The notes beneath the pieces are model-generated. The model was not told the DNA's origin. It did no database searches and saw nothing but the letters and a program-made list of their open reading frames with translations. From Pseudomonas sp. CFII64 (GTDB lineage Bacteria > Pseudomonadota > Gammaproteobacteria > Pseudomonadales > Pseudomonadaceae): 64,000 nt of DNA. The stretch spans positions 62,001 to 126,000 of the forward strand of contig NZ_ATLO01000036.1 in NCBI RefSeq assembly GCF_000416235.1, given 5' to 3'. Positions 53,234 to 62,307 of this stretch are shown here, piece after piece (the stretch's first letter is position 1; the number at the start of each line of letters is the position of its first letter). Position numbers and translations under genes: made by a program.

Positions 53234-53679
53234 ACGATCAGAGCGCGACTTATCCACATGTAGCTTGCGTACAGAGCTGTTGAAATCAGGCTTTTATCGA
53301 GAATTTACGCGACGGACGGCATGTGGATAAGCCCTGTGGATAACCCCGCTTCAGGTCTTTGCATAAGTCGGGTCGAAAGTCTGTGGATAACCCGCCTGTG
53401 GATAACAAGGCATTTCATGCACAGCTTTTCCGACAGCGCAGCACAGGCAGAGCACCGTTTCTCGACAGTGTTGTCATTCTCTGTACGCTACGTGTTTACT
53501 GGGCTAAGGCCAGTTATCCACAGCGAAGTGCTGCCCTAGCTTTAATAAGCTTTATAAAGAAGCTTTAAATACTTTCCTTCTTTATTTCTATATCTAGCGC
53601 CGTCATCCATTTCGAATCAATCTGAGGGACAGGCAAAAAAGGCCCTGAAGAAGTAAATGAACGAAACGTTGGTTGGAAA

Positions 53680-53708
53680 TTGACCTAGAGGCGCGGTTTC
53701 TCTAGAAT
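53680..53708 (+). promoter_or_regulatory. Sigma-70 promoter of rpmH
   Basis: TTGACC (53680-53685) and TAGAAT (53703-53708) are separated by 17 bp, both near consensus. The expected start is about 53715, giving a leader of some 55 nt for the rpmH-rnpA-yidD-yidC operon. Confidence 0.82.
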
Positions 53709-53768
53709 CCCCGGTCTCTTAAAACGGGGGCCATTCCGGCCCGTTGTGGACGAACCAGGTAACACGAC

Positions 53769-53903
53769 ATGAAACGTACTTTCCAACCAAGCACTATCAA
53801 ACGCGCTCGTACTCACGGTTTCCGTGCTCGCATGGCTACCAAGAACGGCCGTGCCGTCCTGTCGCGTCGCCGCGCCAAAGGTCGTGCGCGTCTGGCAGTT
53901 TGA
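53769..53903 (+). CDS. rpmH: 50S ribosomal protein L34
   Basis: A 44-residue, very basic ribosomal protein (MKRTFQPSTIKRARTHGFR start; ends GRARLAV). It is short but the family match is complete. It lies in the same operon as rnpA, whose start is 16 bp downstream. Confidence 0.98.
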   Translation: MKRTFQPSTIKRARTHGFRARMATKNGRAVLSRRRAKGRARLAV

Positions 53904-53919
53904 TAATCCGGCACTGGAG

Positions 53920-54321
53920 GTGAGTCAGGACTTCAGTCGGGAAAAGCGTTTGCTTACTCCCCGGCATTTCAAGGCAGTCTTTGACTCCCCTACCGGCAAG
54001 GTTCCGGGGAAAAATCTCCTGCTCCTTGCGCGCAATAACGACCTTGATCATCCCCGTCTGGGGCTGGTTATCGGTAAAAAGAGCGTCAAACTCTCCGTTG
54101 AGCGCAACCGCTTGAAACGCCTGATGCGCGAATCATTTCGCCAACACCAAGATAATTTGGTCGGTTGGGATATCGTGATTGTCGCGCGCAAAGGGTTGGG
54201 TGAAATAGAAAACCCCGAATTGATTCAGCATTTCGGCAAGCTCTGGAAGCGTCTGGCGCGTAGTCAGCCGGCTCCTGCTGCAAAAACCGAAACTGTAGGG
54301 GTAGACAGTACCGATGCGTAA
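53920..54321 (+). CDS. rnpA: Ribonuclease P protein component
   Basis: A 133-residue basic protein that helps the RnpB RNA process tRNA 5' ends. The RNR motif region RNRLKRLMRESFRQHQ is at about 67-82. I chose the GTG at 53920; GGAGG abuts it directly, which is closer than usual, so the true start could be a little different. An overlap of rnpA and yidD (8 bp) follows. Confidence 0.93.
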   Translation: MSQDFSREKRLLTPRHFKAVFDSPTGKVPGKNLLLLARNNDLDHPRLGLVIGKKSVKLSVERNRLKRLMRESFRQHQDNLVGWDIVIVARKGLGEIENPELIQHFGKLWKRLARSQPAPAAKTETVGVDSTDA

Positions 54322-54559
54322 GCTGGCGCTCGTTCCGATCCAGTTTTACCGCTATGCCATCAGCCCGCTGATGGCCAGTCACTGTCGTTTCTACCCCAGT
54401 TGCTCCTGCTACGCGTATGAAGCCATTGAAAATCATGGCCTTCTACGCGGTGGCTGGCTGACCTTTCGTCGATTAGGTCGCTGTCATCCGTGGAATGCCG
54501 GTGGCTATGACCCGGTTCCACCTGTCCCCACCTCCCGTTCTTCTTCGATGGCCGAGTAA
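54314..54559 (+). CDS. yidD: Membrane protein insertion efficiency factor YidD
   Basis: An 81-residue protein: an N-terminal amphipathic helix and three conserved cysteines (CRFYPSCSCYAYEAI) followed by RRLGRCHPWNAGGYDPVP. It supports YidC-dependent membrane insertion at the cytoplasmic face. Its start overlaps the rnpA end by 8 bp and yidC begins 3 bp after its stop. Confidence 0.96.
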   Translation: MRKLALVPIQFYRYAISPLMASHCRFYPSCSCYAYEAIENHGLLRGGWLTFRRLGRCHPWNAGGYDPVPPVPTSRSSSMAE

Positions 54560-54561
54560 TC

Positions 54562-56244
54562 ATGGATATTAAACGCACGATCCTGATCGTCGCCCTGGCA
54601 ATCGTGACCTACGTCGGGGTTCTGAAATGGAACCAAGACTACGGCCAGGCCGCCCTGCCGACTCAGAATGTTGCTGCCAGCACCACCGCACCGGCTATAC
54701 CGGATACGGCTGCAGGTACGAATGCTTCTGCAAGTGCCGATGTTCCTAGCGCCAGCGGCGATGCGACTGCTCCAATCGAGACCCCGGTTGCAACCAGCAA
54801 AGATCTCATCCAGGTCAAAACAGATGTGCTCAATCTCGAAATCGACCCGGTGGGTGGCGATGTCGTGCAACTGCGACTGCCACTTTATCCACGTCGTCAG
54901 GACCATCCAGACGTTCCGTTCCAGCTGTTCGATAACGGCGGCGAGCGTATCTTCCTGGCGCAAAGTGGTCTGACTGGCGTAAACGGCCCGGACGCTCGAC
55001 CTGCTGGTCGTCCTGTTTACTCGACCGCACAGAAGTCTTATCAGCTGGTGGATGGTCAGGACCAATTGGTCGTCGATCTGAAATTCACTGATAACGGCGT
55101 CAATTACATCAAGCGCTTTACCTTCAAGCGCGGCCTGTATGACCTGGTTGTCAGCTACGTGATCGACAACCAGAGCGCTCAGCCCTGGTCCGGTAACATG
55201 TTCGCGCAACTCAAGCGCGATAACAGTTCCGATCCATCGTCGACTACTGCTACCGGTACTGCGACTTACCTCGGTGCCGCTCTGTGGACACCTTCGGAAC
55301 CCTACAAAAAGGTGTCGATGAAAGACATCGACAAGGGTTCGATCAAGGAAACCGTACAAGGTGGCTGGGTTGCATGGCTGCAGCACTACTTCGTAACGGC
55401 CTGGATTCCCGACAAGAACAACAGCAATGCTGTTACCACTCGTAAGGATAGTCAGGGCAACTACATCATTGGTTTCACTGGCCCGGCGTTGACCATTGCG
55501 CCAGGTGCCAAAGGTGAAGCGACCGCTACGTTGTACGCCGGCCCGAAAAGCCAGGCGGTGCTCAAAGAGTTATCCCCAGGTCTGGAATTGACGGTCGACT
55601 ACGGCATTCTGTGGTTCATCGCTCAACCGATCTTCTGGTTGCTGCAACACATCCACGCCATTGTGGGTAACTGGGGCTGGTCGATTATCTTCCTGACCAT
55701 GCTGATCAAAGGGCTTTTCTTCCCTCTGTCGGCAGCCAGTTACAAATCCATGGCTCGTATGCGTGCAGTTGCACCGAAACTCGCGATTCTGAAAGAGCAA
55801 CATGGCGATGACCGGCAGAAAATGTCGCAAGCCATGATGGAGCTGTACAAGAAGGAAAAGATCAACCCGTTGGGTGGATGCTTGCCTATCCTTGTACAAA
55901 TGCCGGTCTTCCTGTCGCTGTACTGGGTACTGCTTGAAAGCGTAGAAATGCGCCAGGCCCCGTGGCTGTTGTGGATTACCGACCTGTCGATCAAGGATCC
56001 GTTCTTCATCCTGCCGATCATCATGGGCGCCACGATGTTCATCCAGCAGCGTTTGAACCCGACACCTCCGGATCCGATGCAGGCCAAGGTCATGAAGCTG
56101 ATGCCAATCATCTTCACGTTCTTCTTCCTGTGGTTCCCGGCTGGTCTGGTTCTGTACTGGGTTGTGAACAACACCTTGTCCATTACGCAGCAGGCGTACA
56201 TCACTCGCAAGATCGAAGCGGCTGCCAAGAAAGCAGAAGCCTGA
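54562..56244 (+). CDS. yidC: Membrane protein insertase YidC/OxaA
   Basis: A 560-residue insertase. One N-terminal helix (about 5-22), an Ala/Thr/Pro-rich linker to about 90, a large periplasmic beta domain (about 90-345), then five conserved C-terminal helices (about 355-550). The GLFFPLSAASYKSMARMR segment contains the conserved cytoplasmic loop. It inserts proteins alone or with SecYEG. Confidence 0.98.
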   Translation: MDIKRTILIVALAIVTYVGVLKWNQDYGQAALPTQNVAASTTAPAIPDTAAGTNASASADVPSASGDATAPIETPVATSKDLIQVKTDVLNLEIDPVGGDVVQLRLPLYPRRQDHPDVPFQLFDNGGERIFLAQSGLTGVNGPDARPAGRPVYSTAQKSYQLVDGQDQLVVDLKFTDNGVNYIKRFTFKRGLYDLVVSYVIDNQSAQPWSGNMFAQLKRDNSSDPSSTTATGTATYLGAALWTPSEPYKKVSMKDIDKGSIKETVQGGWVAWLQHYFVTAWIPDKNNSNAVTTRKDSQGNYIIGFTGPALTIAPGAKGEATATLYAGPKSQAVLKELSPGLELTVDYGILWFIAQPIFWLLQHIHAIVGNWGWSIIFLTMLIKGLFFPLSAASYKSMARMRAVAPKLAILKEQHGDDRQKMSQAMMELYKKEKINPLGGCLPILVQMPVFLSLYWVLLESVEMRQAPWLLWITDLSIKDPFFILPIIMGATMFIQQRLNPTPPDPMQAKVMKLMPIIFTFFFLWFPAGLVLYWVVNNTLSITQQAYITRKIEAAAKKAEA

Positions 56245-56272
56245 TCACAGCTTGTGAATAAGTTGTACAAGG

Positions 56273-56293
56273 CGCCCCCTAGTGGGGCGTTTT
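56273..56293 (+). terminator. Rho-independent terminator after yidC
   Basis: CGCCCC (56273-56278) and GGGGCG (56284-56289) form a stem with a 5-base loop, followed by TTTT. It separates yidC from mnmE. Confidence 0.75.
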
Positions 56294-56324
56294 GCTATCT
56301 GTCATTTGCTCCAGGAGCCGGACC

Positions 56325-57695
56325 ATGAATGTCCCACGTGAAACCATTGCTGCCATCGCCACAGCCCAGGGCCGCGGCGGGGTAGGCATTGTGCGTATAT
56401 CCGGCCCGTTGGCGAGCAAGGCGGCGACGGCCATTACCGGCCGCGAACTTAAACCGCGTTTTGCGCATTACGGGCCCTTTGCCGACGAGTCCGGGCAGGT
56501 TATTGACGAAGGCATCGCCTTGTATTTCCCGGGCCCTAATTCGTTTACCGGCGAAGACGTCCTTGAACTGCAAGGCCATGGCGGGCCTGTGGTTCTGGAT
56601 ATGCTGCTGCAAAGATGCCTGCAACTGGGCAGTCGCCTGGCGCGACCAGGTGAATTCAGCGAGCGCGCATTCCTCAACGACAAGCTCGACCTCGCCCAGG
56701 CGGAGGCGATTGCTGACCTGATCGAAGCCAGTTCGGCCCAGGCCGCACGCAATGCGTTGCGCTCATTGCAGGGCGCTTTTTCCCGGCGTGTGGATAACTT
56801 GACCGAGAAATTGATCAGCCTGCGCATCTATGTCGAAGCGGCCATCGACTTTCCCGAGGAAGAAATCGACTTCCTTGCCGATGGTCATGTGCTGAGCATG
56901 CTGGATGCGGTGCGTGCGGAGTTATCCACAGTGCTGCACGAAGCTGGGCAGGGCGCGTTATTGCGGGACGGGATGACCGTGGTCATTGCCGGTCGACCGA
57001 ATGCGGGTAAATCCAGCCTCTTGAATGCGCTGGCAGGCAAGGAAGCGGCTATCGTCACCGAGATTGCCGGCACCACTCGGGATATCCTGCGCGAACATAT
57101 CCACATCGATGGCATGCCGCTGCACGTTGTAGACACCGCCGGTTTGCGTGATACCGAGGATCAGGTGGAGAAAATAGGCGTGGAACGTGCGCTCAAGGCC
57201 ATTGGTGAGGCCGACCGGATTCTGTTGGTGGTCGATTCAACCGCTCCGGAGGCTGTGGATCCTTTCGCATTGTGGCCCGAGTTTCTCGAACAACGGCCTG
57301 ACCCGGCCAAAGTCACCCTGATTCGCAACAAGGCGGATTTGAGCGGCGATCTGATCGAGATGCACACCAGCGCCGATGGCCACGTAACGATTAGCCTGAG
57401 TGCCAAGGCGGAAGGTGAAGGCCTGAACTTGCTGCGCGAGCATCTCAAGGCCTGCATGGGTTACGAGCAGACCTCTGAAAGCAGCTTTAGCGCGCGTCGA
57501 CGCCATTTGGAGGCACTACGACATGCCAGTGGCTCGCTGGAACACGGCAGGGCGCAGCTGACGTTGGCGGGCGCAGGGGAGTTATTGGCCGAAGATCTGC
57601 GTCAGGCGCAACAGTCCTTGGCGGAAATTACCGGTGCATTCAGTTCGGACGACCTGTTGGGTCGAATATTTTCCAGCTTTTGCATCGGCAAATAG
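56325..57695 (+). CDS. mnmE: tRNA modification GTPase MnmE
   Basis: A 456-residue GTPase that, with MnmG, modifies wobble uridine (cmnm5U). N-terminal folate-binding domain (about 1-120), a helical domain, and a GTPase domain with GRPNAGKSS (about 223-231), DTAGLRDT and NKAD. The C-terminal CIGK holds the catalytic cysteine. GGAG precedes the ATG at 56325. The MnmG partner lies 4.6 kb downstream, separated by an iron-uptake module. The gene contains two exact DnaA boxes (56789-56797, 56922-56930). Confidence 0.97.
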   Translation: MNVPRETIAAIATAQGRGGVGIVRISGPLASKAATAITGRELKPRFAHYGPFADESGQVIDEGIALYFPGPNSFTGEDVLELQGHGGPVVLDMLLQRCLQLGSRLARPGEFSERAFLNDKLDLAQAEAIADLIEASSAQAARNALRSLQGAFSRRVDNLTEKLISLRIYVEAAIDFPEEEIDFLADGHVLSMLDAVRAELSTVLHEAGQGALLRDGMTVVIAGRPNAGKSSLLNALAGKEAAIVTEIAGTTRDILREHIHIDGMPLHVVDTAGLRDTEDQVEKIGVERALKAIGEADRILLVVDSTAPEAVDPFALWPEFLEQRPDPAKVTLIRNKADLSGDLIEMHTSADGHVTISLSAKAEGEGLNLLREHLKACMGYEQTSESSFSARRRHLEALRHASGSLEHGRAQLTLAGAGELLAEDLRQAQQSLAEITGAFSSDDLLGRIFSSFCIGK

Positions 57696-57747
57696 TGATT
57701 GGCGGCCTGGCTATCGAACTCTGGCCGCCAATAACTTATCCACAGGT

Positions 57748-60195
57748 TTACCAGTTGTAGCTCACCGAACCGAGCAGGGTTCGGCTGTCCCCCCAATAGC
57801 AGCGACCGGCATCGTTACAGCCCGATACATATTCCTTGTCGAAGAGGTTCTTGGCATTCAGGTCCACCGACCAGTTCTTGTCGATCTGATATCCAATTGC
57901 CGCATCCACCAACGTCACGTCGCCTGCATCAAGCTTGCCGTACAGCGAACTCGCTGTGTAGGCAAAGGTGCTGTCGAAGTAGCGAATACCACCGCCAACG
58001 TGTAGTCCGTTGAGATAGCCGTCAAGAAAGCGGTATTTGGCCCAGGCCGACGCCTGATTGCGCGGCACCCCGGTGATTTGATGGCCTTCGATCAACGAGC
58101 CTGCGGTGTCCTTGATCACCCGCGCATCGGTGTAGGTGTACGAGGCGGTCAGATTCAGGTTGCGATTGATATCGCTGTTGACCTCCAGCTCAACACCCTT
58201 GGAACGGCTTTCGCCCACTTGCCGGTAGCTGGCACTGGTCGAATCGAAGTAGGTGTCGTCTTTTTTGCGCAGGTCGAAAACCGATGCCGTCATGGTGGTG
58301 TTCCAACCCGCCGGTTCGTATTTCAAACCCACTTCATATTGTTCGCTGGTAATCGGGTCCAGCGGCGAGCCGCCATTGGAAATCTGCTGCACCGGGACGA
58401 ATGCGGTGGAATAGCTGACATACGGCGTCAGGCCGTTGTCGAACTGATACATCACCCCACCTTGATAGGTGAATTTCTGATCGTTGGAGTGAATACCGCC
58501 GGCCGGCGCCAGTTTGTTGCGAAAATCACTCTCGACCCAATCCTGACGCCCGCCCAACAGGAAAATCCAGTTGTCGTACTTACTCTGGATCTGCGCATAC
58601 AAACCCTGCATTTGCTGTTCGAGCAGGGTGTTTTGCACAGCGATTGAGGTGACGGGGTCCTGTGTATAAATCGGGTTGAAAATATTGATGCGTCCCGCCG
58701 AACCGGCATCCCAGTCCTGGCTGAATGAAGTGCGGTCAAAACTGGCGCCGAACAAGACGGTATTTTCCAGGCCGCCCGCATTGAATTTGCCTTCAAGTTG
58801 GTTATCCAGCGAATACACCATCGACTTGTTGTAACGGTCGTAAGCGGTGACGTTCAACAAGCTGCCGAAGCCCGCGTTATTGAGATTGCCTGGCCAGGTC
58901 TCGTGACGGGTAATCCTCGACTGCAAATAGCGTGAGTTCTGTCGGAATTGCCAATCGTCGTTGAAGCTGTGGCTGAACTCATAGCCGGCACTCCAGGTTT
59001 CGCGCTCGAAGGTGTTCCAGTCCGGAACGCCAAGCATGGTGTCCTTGTCCAGTTTGCCATTGGGATTACGCAGCAAGGTGCCGGAGGCGGGCAGGCCAAG
59101 CTCCATGTTGGTGTGATCCTTCTGATAGTGAGTCAGCAAGGTCAGGGTGTTGTAGTCGTCAAAGTTCAGGGTCATGGATGGCGCGATGTAGATGCGGTCA
59201 TCCGGCACGTGATCGGTTTGGGTATCAGCGTTGCGGCCCATCATGACCACGCGACCCAGAATATTGCCGCTGTCGTCCAGCGGACCGGAGATATCCACAC
59301 CCAGTTGACGGCGATTGTTCGAGCCATAACTGAGCTGAACTTCGCCCTGGGCGATGGCAGTCGGGCGTTTGCTGACCACATTGACCAGCCCGCCCGGCGC
59401 GTTTTCGCCGTACAGGATCGAAGAAGGCCCGCGAAACACCTCGACCCGCTCCAGACCATAAGGCTCGGTCGTGGTGTCATAACGATTGCCCTGAACGCGC
59501 AAACCGTCGCGCAGCAGGCCGTAGCCATAATCCGTAGCGTTGAAACCGCGAATGAAAAACAGATCGCCCGCCAGGTTATCCCCAGCCGCAAAGGGCGGCG
59601 CAAAAATGCCCGGCACATAACCGAGCGCTTCGGTTAGGGTTTGGGTCTTCTGATCTTTCATGCGCTGGCTGGTAACCACGGACACCGAACGCGGCGTTTC
59701 CGACAGCGGCGTATCGGTTTTGGTGCCGATGCGGCTCTTTTCGGCCTTGTAGCCGACATCCAGCGTGCGGCCCTGACTGGCGTCATCCGCTTGAAAACTG
59801 TTCACATTGGTGGGGCCGAGCACCACCGAGCCGTTTTCCGGGACCGGCTGCAGGATGTAACTGCCCGGCGCCTGCGCCGCGATTTGCAACCGGGAACCCT
59901 GCAGCAACACGGCGAAACCCTGTTCAACCGAGTAGTTGCCCTGCAGCCCGGAGCTGCGGCGATTGGCAGTCTGCTCAGGGGAAAACGACAAAATCACGTT
60001 GGCCGCCGAGGCAAACTGACTCAACGCGCTGTCCAGCGGCCCGGCACTGATATTGAAATTCTGCGTAGCGCTGGCAGCAATGGCGCTGTTCGCCGCCAAA
60101 GCGAAGCCGACGCCGCTGGCCATCAACAGGCTGTAGCTGAAGCATTGCCGGAAAAGACGCTGACGAGCAGGAAGCGGGAGCGGTGGAAAGCGCAT
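57748..60195 (-). CDS. TonB-dependent siderophore receptor with STN signalling domain
   Basis: An 815-residue outer-membrane protein. Signal peptide to about residue 41 (AIAAS). An STN domain spans about 45-110 (FNISAGPLDSALSQFA). A TonB-dependent plug at about 150-270 (TLTEALGYVPGI, ILYGENAPGGLVNVVSKRP) and a 22-strand barrel to the final Trp follow. CNDAGRCYWG near the end resembles hydroxamate siderophore receptors. The STN domain and the adjacent fecR/fecI genes show it is a transducer that signals its ligand to the anti-sigma factor. The siderophore cannot be named. Confidence 0.93.
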   Translation of the reverse strand: MRFPPLPLPARQRLFRQCFSYSLLMASGVGFALAANSAIAASATQNFNISAGPLDSALSQFASAANVILSFSPEQTANRRSSGLQGNYSVEQGFAVLLQGSRLQIAAQAPGSYILQPVPENGSVVLGPTNVNSFQADDASQGRTLDVGYKAEKSRIGTKTDTPLSETPRSVSVVTSQRMKDQKTQTLTEALGYVPGIFAPPFAAGDNLAGDLFFIRGFNATDYGYGLLRDGLRVQGNRYDTTTEPYGLERVEVFRGPSSILYGENAPGGLVNVVSKRPTAIAQGEVQLSYGSNNRRQLGVDISGPLDDSGNILGRVVMMGRNADTQTDHVPDDRIYIAPSMTLNFDDYNTLTLLTHYQKDHTNMELGLPASGTLLRNPNGKLDKDTMLGVPDWNTFERETWSAGYEFSHSFNDDWQFRQNSRYLQSRITRHETWPGNLNNAGFGSLLNVTAYDRYNKSMVYSLDNQLEGKFNAGGLENTVLFGASFDRTSFSQDWDAGSAGRINIFNPIYTQDPVTSIAVQNTLLEQQMQGLYAQIQSKYDNWIFLLGGRQDWVESDFRNKLAPAGGIHSNDQKFTYQGGVMYQFDNGLTPYVSYSTAFVPVQQISNGGSPLDPITSEQYEVGLKYEPAGWNTTMTASVFDLRKKDDTYFDSTSASYRQVGESRSKGVELEVNSDINRNLNLTASYTYTDARVIKDTAGSLIEGHQITGVPRNQASAWAKYRFLDGYLNGLHVGGGIRYFDSTFAYTASSLYGKLDAGDVTLVDAAIGYQIDKNWSVDLNAKNLFDKEYVSGCNDAGRCYWGDSRTLLGSVSYNW

Positions 60196-60299
60196 GGTTT
60201 TGAAGCCCTGAAGGATTGAATTTCGCGTTTACCTGTAGGGCCGTGCCATGCCGAAAAAAGATAACCCTGTGGATAGATTTATTTTCACGCGAGATTTGC

Positions 60300-61247
60300 T
60301 CAGGCGGTGCTCTTGACCGAAACCCAATAACGGGTGAAATGGCTGACGCGAATCGGCAGCGTCGCTTGCAGGTTGGCCAGCACCGCATCGATGGCATCGA
60401 GTCGGAACGCCCCCGACACGCGCAATCGAGCAGCGTGCTCGTCACAGTGCATGACACCTGGGCGATAGCGACTCAGCTCGTCAATCAGATCCCCGAGCCG
60501 GGCGTTGAGCACCACCAGTTGACCATCAACCCAGGCCACTTCGGCGGGGGTGTAAGTGCGGCCCGGATTGGCACGATGATCGTCAAACTCTGCACTTTCC
60601 CCCGCCGTGAGCAGAACCGGATGACCGACGGGCTCCTTGGGTAAAAGGCTGACCTGATCTTCCAGGACGCCGACTCGTGTCGTGGTATCCAGTTGCCGAA
60701 CCGAGAAACGCGTACCTAATGCCTGAACGCGTCCCTGGCGCGTTTCGACAAAAAACGGTCGGGTGTCGCCGCGTTTACCGGTCTGGATCAAAATCTCGCC
60801 TGCGCGCAGGTGAATCAAGCGCTGCTGGCCATCAAACACCACATCGACAGAGGTATTGGTGTTCAGCTCGATCTGACTGCCATCGGCCAATTCGATATGT
60901 CGCCGTTGACCCACAGGCGTCCGGTAATCCGCCCAGACATTGCCCAGGCTGGTGTGCTGCTTGATATTCCAGCCCACATAGCCGGCACCGGCAAGCACCA
61001 GCATCAGTTTGAGAATGTCTCGACGCTGGCGCGGCTCGGACAGCGCGCGCCGCGCCAGATCGGGCGGTAACGCGCCAAGCCCGCGTTGCAGTTGCTCCAT
61101 CTGGTTCCACGCCGCCTGATGGGCGGGATCACTGTCCAGCCATTGCTGCCAGGCGTGCTGCTCGGCTGGCGTCGGCGGCTCCACCTGAAACTGCACGTAC
61201 CAACTGGCGGCCGCCTGAAAGACCTTGCGATCCGGCATATTGATCAT
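60300..61247 (-). CDS. FecR-type anti-sigma factor
   Basis: A 315-residue protein. Residues 10-75 form the cytoplasmic DUF4880 sigma-binding region (AASWYVQFQVEPPTPAEQHAW). A transmembrane helix lies about 85-105 (LMLVLAGAGYVGW). The periplasmic FecR domain spans about 115-210, followed by an STN-interacting C-terminal region. I chose the ATG at 61247 in an ATGA overlap with fecI. It should hold or activate the sigma factor according to receptor state. Confidence 0.92.
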   Translation of the reverse strand: MINMPDRKVFQAAASWYVQFQVEPPTPAEQHAWQQWLDSDPAHQAAWNQMEQLQRGLGALPPDLARRALSEPRQRRDILKLMLVLAGAGYVGWNIKQHTSLGNVWADYRTPVGQRRHIELADGSQIELNTNTSVDVVFDGQQRLIHLRAGEILIQTGKRGDTRPFFVETRQGRVQALGTRFSVRQLDTTTRVGVLEDQVSLLPKEPVGHPVLLTAGESAEFDDHRANPGRTYTPAEVAWVDGQLVVLNARLGDLIDELSRYRPGVMHCDEHAARLRVSGAFRLDAIDAVLANLQATLPIRVSHFTRYWVSVKSTA

Positions 61248-61753
61248 GCCAGCCCCGCCAGGAGCATCGAGCATTCGGTAAATGCGCGAATCATGTGCTT
61301 CTTCACCGTGGTCAAGGAAACCTGCAGTTGCTCGGCGATCTGTTGATAAGTCAGACCATCGATCTGCGACAGCATAAATATGCGATGAACCCGCGGGCCA
61401 AGGCCTGCGAGGGTTTTATCCACAGCCACCAGCGTTTCGATGATCAGTGCCTTGTCTTCTTCACTGATGACCGTGAGTTCCGGTCGTGCAGCCAGGGATT
61501 GCAGGTAAGCCTGCTCAATGGCCCGTCGTCGATATCGATCTATAACCAGCCCTCTGGCGATGGTCGCCAAGTAATCCCGAGGTTCACGGATCTGCGCTGC
61601 ATTGGCCGAGCCGAGAATTCGCACAAACGTATCCTGAGCCAGATCGGCAGCATCGCTCGTGTTGGACAGCTTGCCTTTGAGCCAGCCATGCAACCACGAA
61701 TGATGCTGCTCATAAATGCGCTGGACTGCGGTCGTGTGGGATTGAGAGGACAT
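61244..61753 (-). CDS. FecI-type ECF sigma factor
   Basis: A 169-residue sigma-70 family factor with region 2 (about 10-80; ADLAQDTFVRIL) and region 4 (about 105-160; LTYQQIAEQLQVSLTTVKKH). The genes fecI-fecR-receptor form an iron-starvation signalling unit. A Fur box lies 16 bp upstream of the ATG. No Shine-Dalgarno is visible before the ATG (CGCTCTCTTCCT), which is unusual and suggests poor or leaderless-like translation. An exact DnaA box lies inside the gene (61416-61424). Confidence 0.92.
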   Translation of the reverse strand: MSSQSHTTAVQRIYEQHHSWLHGWLKGKLSNTSDAADLAQDTFVRILGSANAAQIREPRDYLATIARGLVIDRYRRRAIEQAYLQSLAARPELTVISEEDKALIIETLVAVDKTLAGLGPRVHRIFMLSQIDGLTYQQIAEQLQVSLTTVKKHMIRAFTECSMLLAGLA

Positions 61754-61768
61754 AGGAAGAGAGCGAGT

Positions 61769-61789
61769 TAATGATAATGCCTATTATTA
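61769..61789. promoter_or_regulatory. Fur box upstream of fecI
   Basis: Half-sites TAATGATAATG and CTATTATTA form a near palindrome matching the GATAATGATAATCATTATC-type Fur consensus. It lies just upstream of the fecI start, so ferric Fur should block transcription when iron is plentiful. Confidence 0.82.
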
Positions 61790-62307
61790 GCTTTTGTTTC
61801 TGGAACTCACAAGAGCGCCTTTACCGGCATTTTTCAGGATTAATTCGAGCCTCTTGGAGAAAATCTCGCTAACCGCCCGCTCGTCCAGACAGATTTTTTC
61901 AGCCAATTTCAAAGAATTTCACCCATAAGCCCTGTGCATAACGCACCTTTAGCTCGGTTGATAAGCGGGGGTTAAACCTGAGGAAAAACCCGCCTGTGGA
62001 CAAGTACCGTTTTAATCCACAGGCTCACGGCGGTTATCCCAACCCCTCACTGGCACATGACCACAGACTTTTGAATCTCTGTACACATTGATTTATATAG
62101 CCTGTAGGATTCTATCCACAGAAAATGTGCTCAGTAGAAATAAACATAAAAACAAAGATTCTATAAATCTTCTCTCTTTTAATTTCTATATCTGAGAGTT
62201 TTCCACAGCTGGTTAAATTTTGTTCAACGGGTTCCTTTCAGGGGGGTGAAGTCCCTATACTTGTCAGCTATCCCAAATTCCCATCTACAACAGGCACGAG
62301 GTGCGTG
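61790..62307. other. Second DnaA-box cluster and AT-rich segment upstream of mnmG
   Basis: A gene-free stretch of about 520 bp. DnaA-box-like sites: TGTGCATAA (61933-61941, fits TTATNCACA), TGTGGACAA (61995-62003), TAATCCACA (62013-62021), CTATCCACA (62112-62120) and TTTTCCACA (62199-62207), the last four with one mismatch. An AT-rich tract runs 62135-62190 and ends in ATTTCTATATCT (62182-62193), the same 12-mer found in oriC at the same distance from a box. Possible secondary origin or initiator-binding region. A TATACT at 62256-62261 could be the mnmG -10. Confidence 0.65.

Larger units (their letters stand above)
53182..53768. other. oriC: Replication origin oriC (dnaA-rpmH intergenic)
   Basis: This 587-bp gene-free stretch holds six exact DnaA boxes (TTATCCACA or complement): plus strand 53250-53258 and 53514-53522; minus strand 53322-53330, 53335-53343, 53382-53390 and 53397-53405. 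The four minus boxes form two close pairs 13 and 15 bp apart. An AT-rich stretch at about 53538-53597 follows the last box and is the probable unwinding element. It ends with ATTTCTATATCT (53584-53595). Position and content match the known Pseudomonas oriC. Confidence 0.94.

Noticed and set aside
53321..53568. Short open frames inside oriC
   Set aside because: They consist mostly of translated DnaA boxes and AT-rich DNA; no ribosome-binding site.
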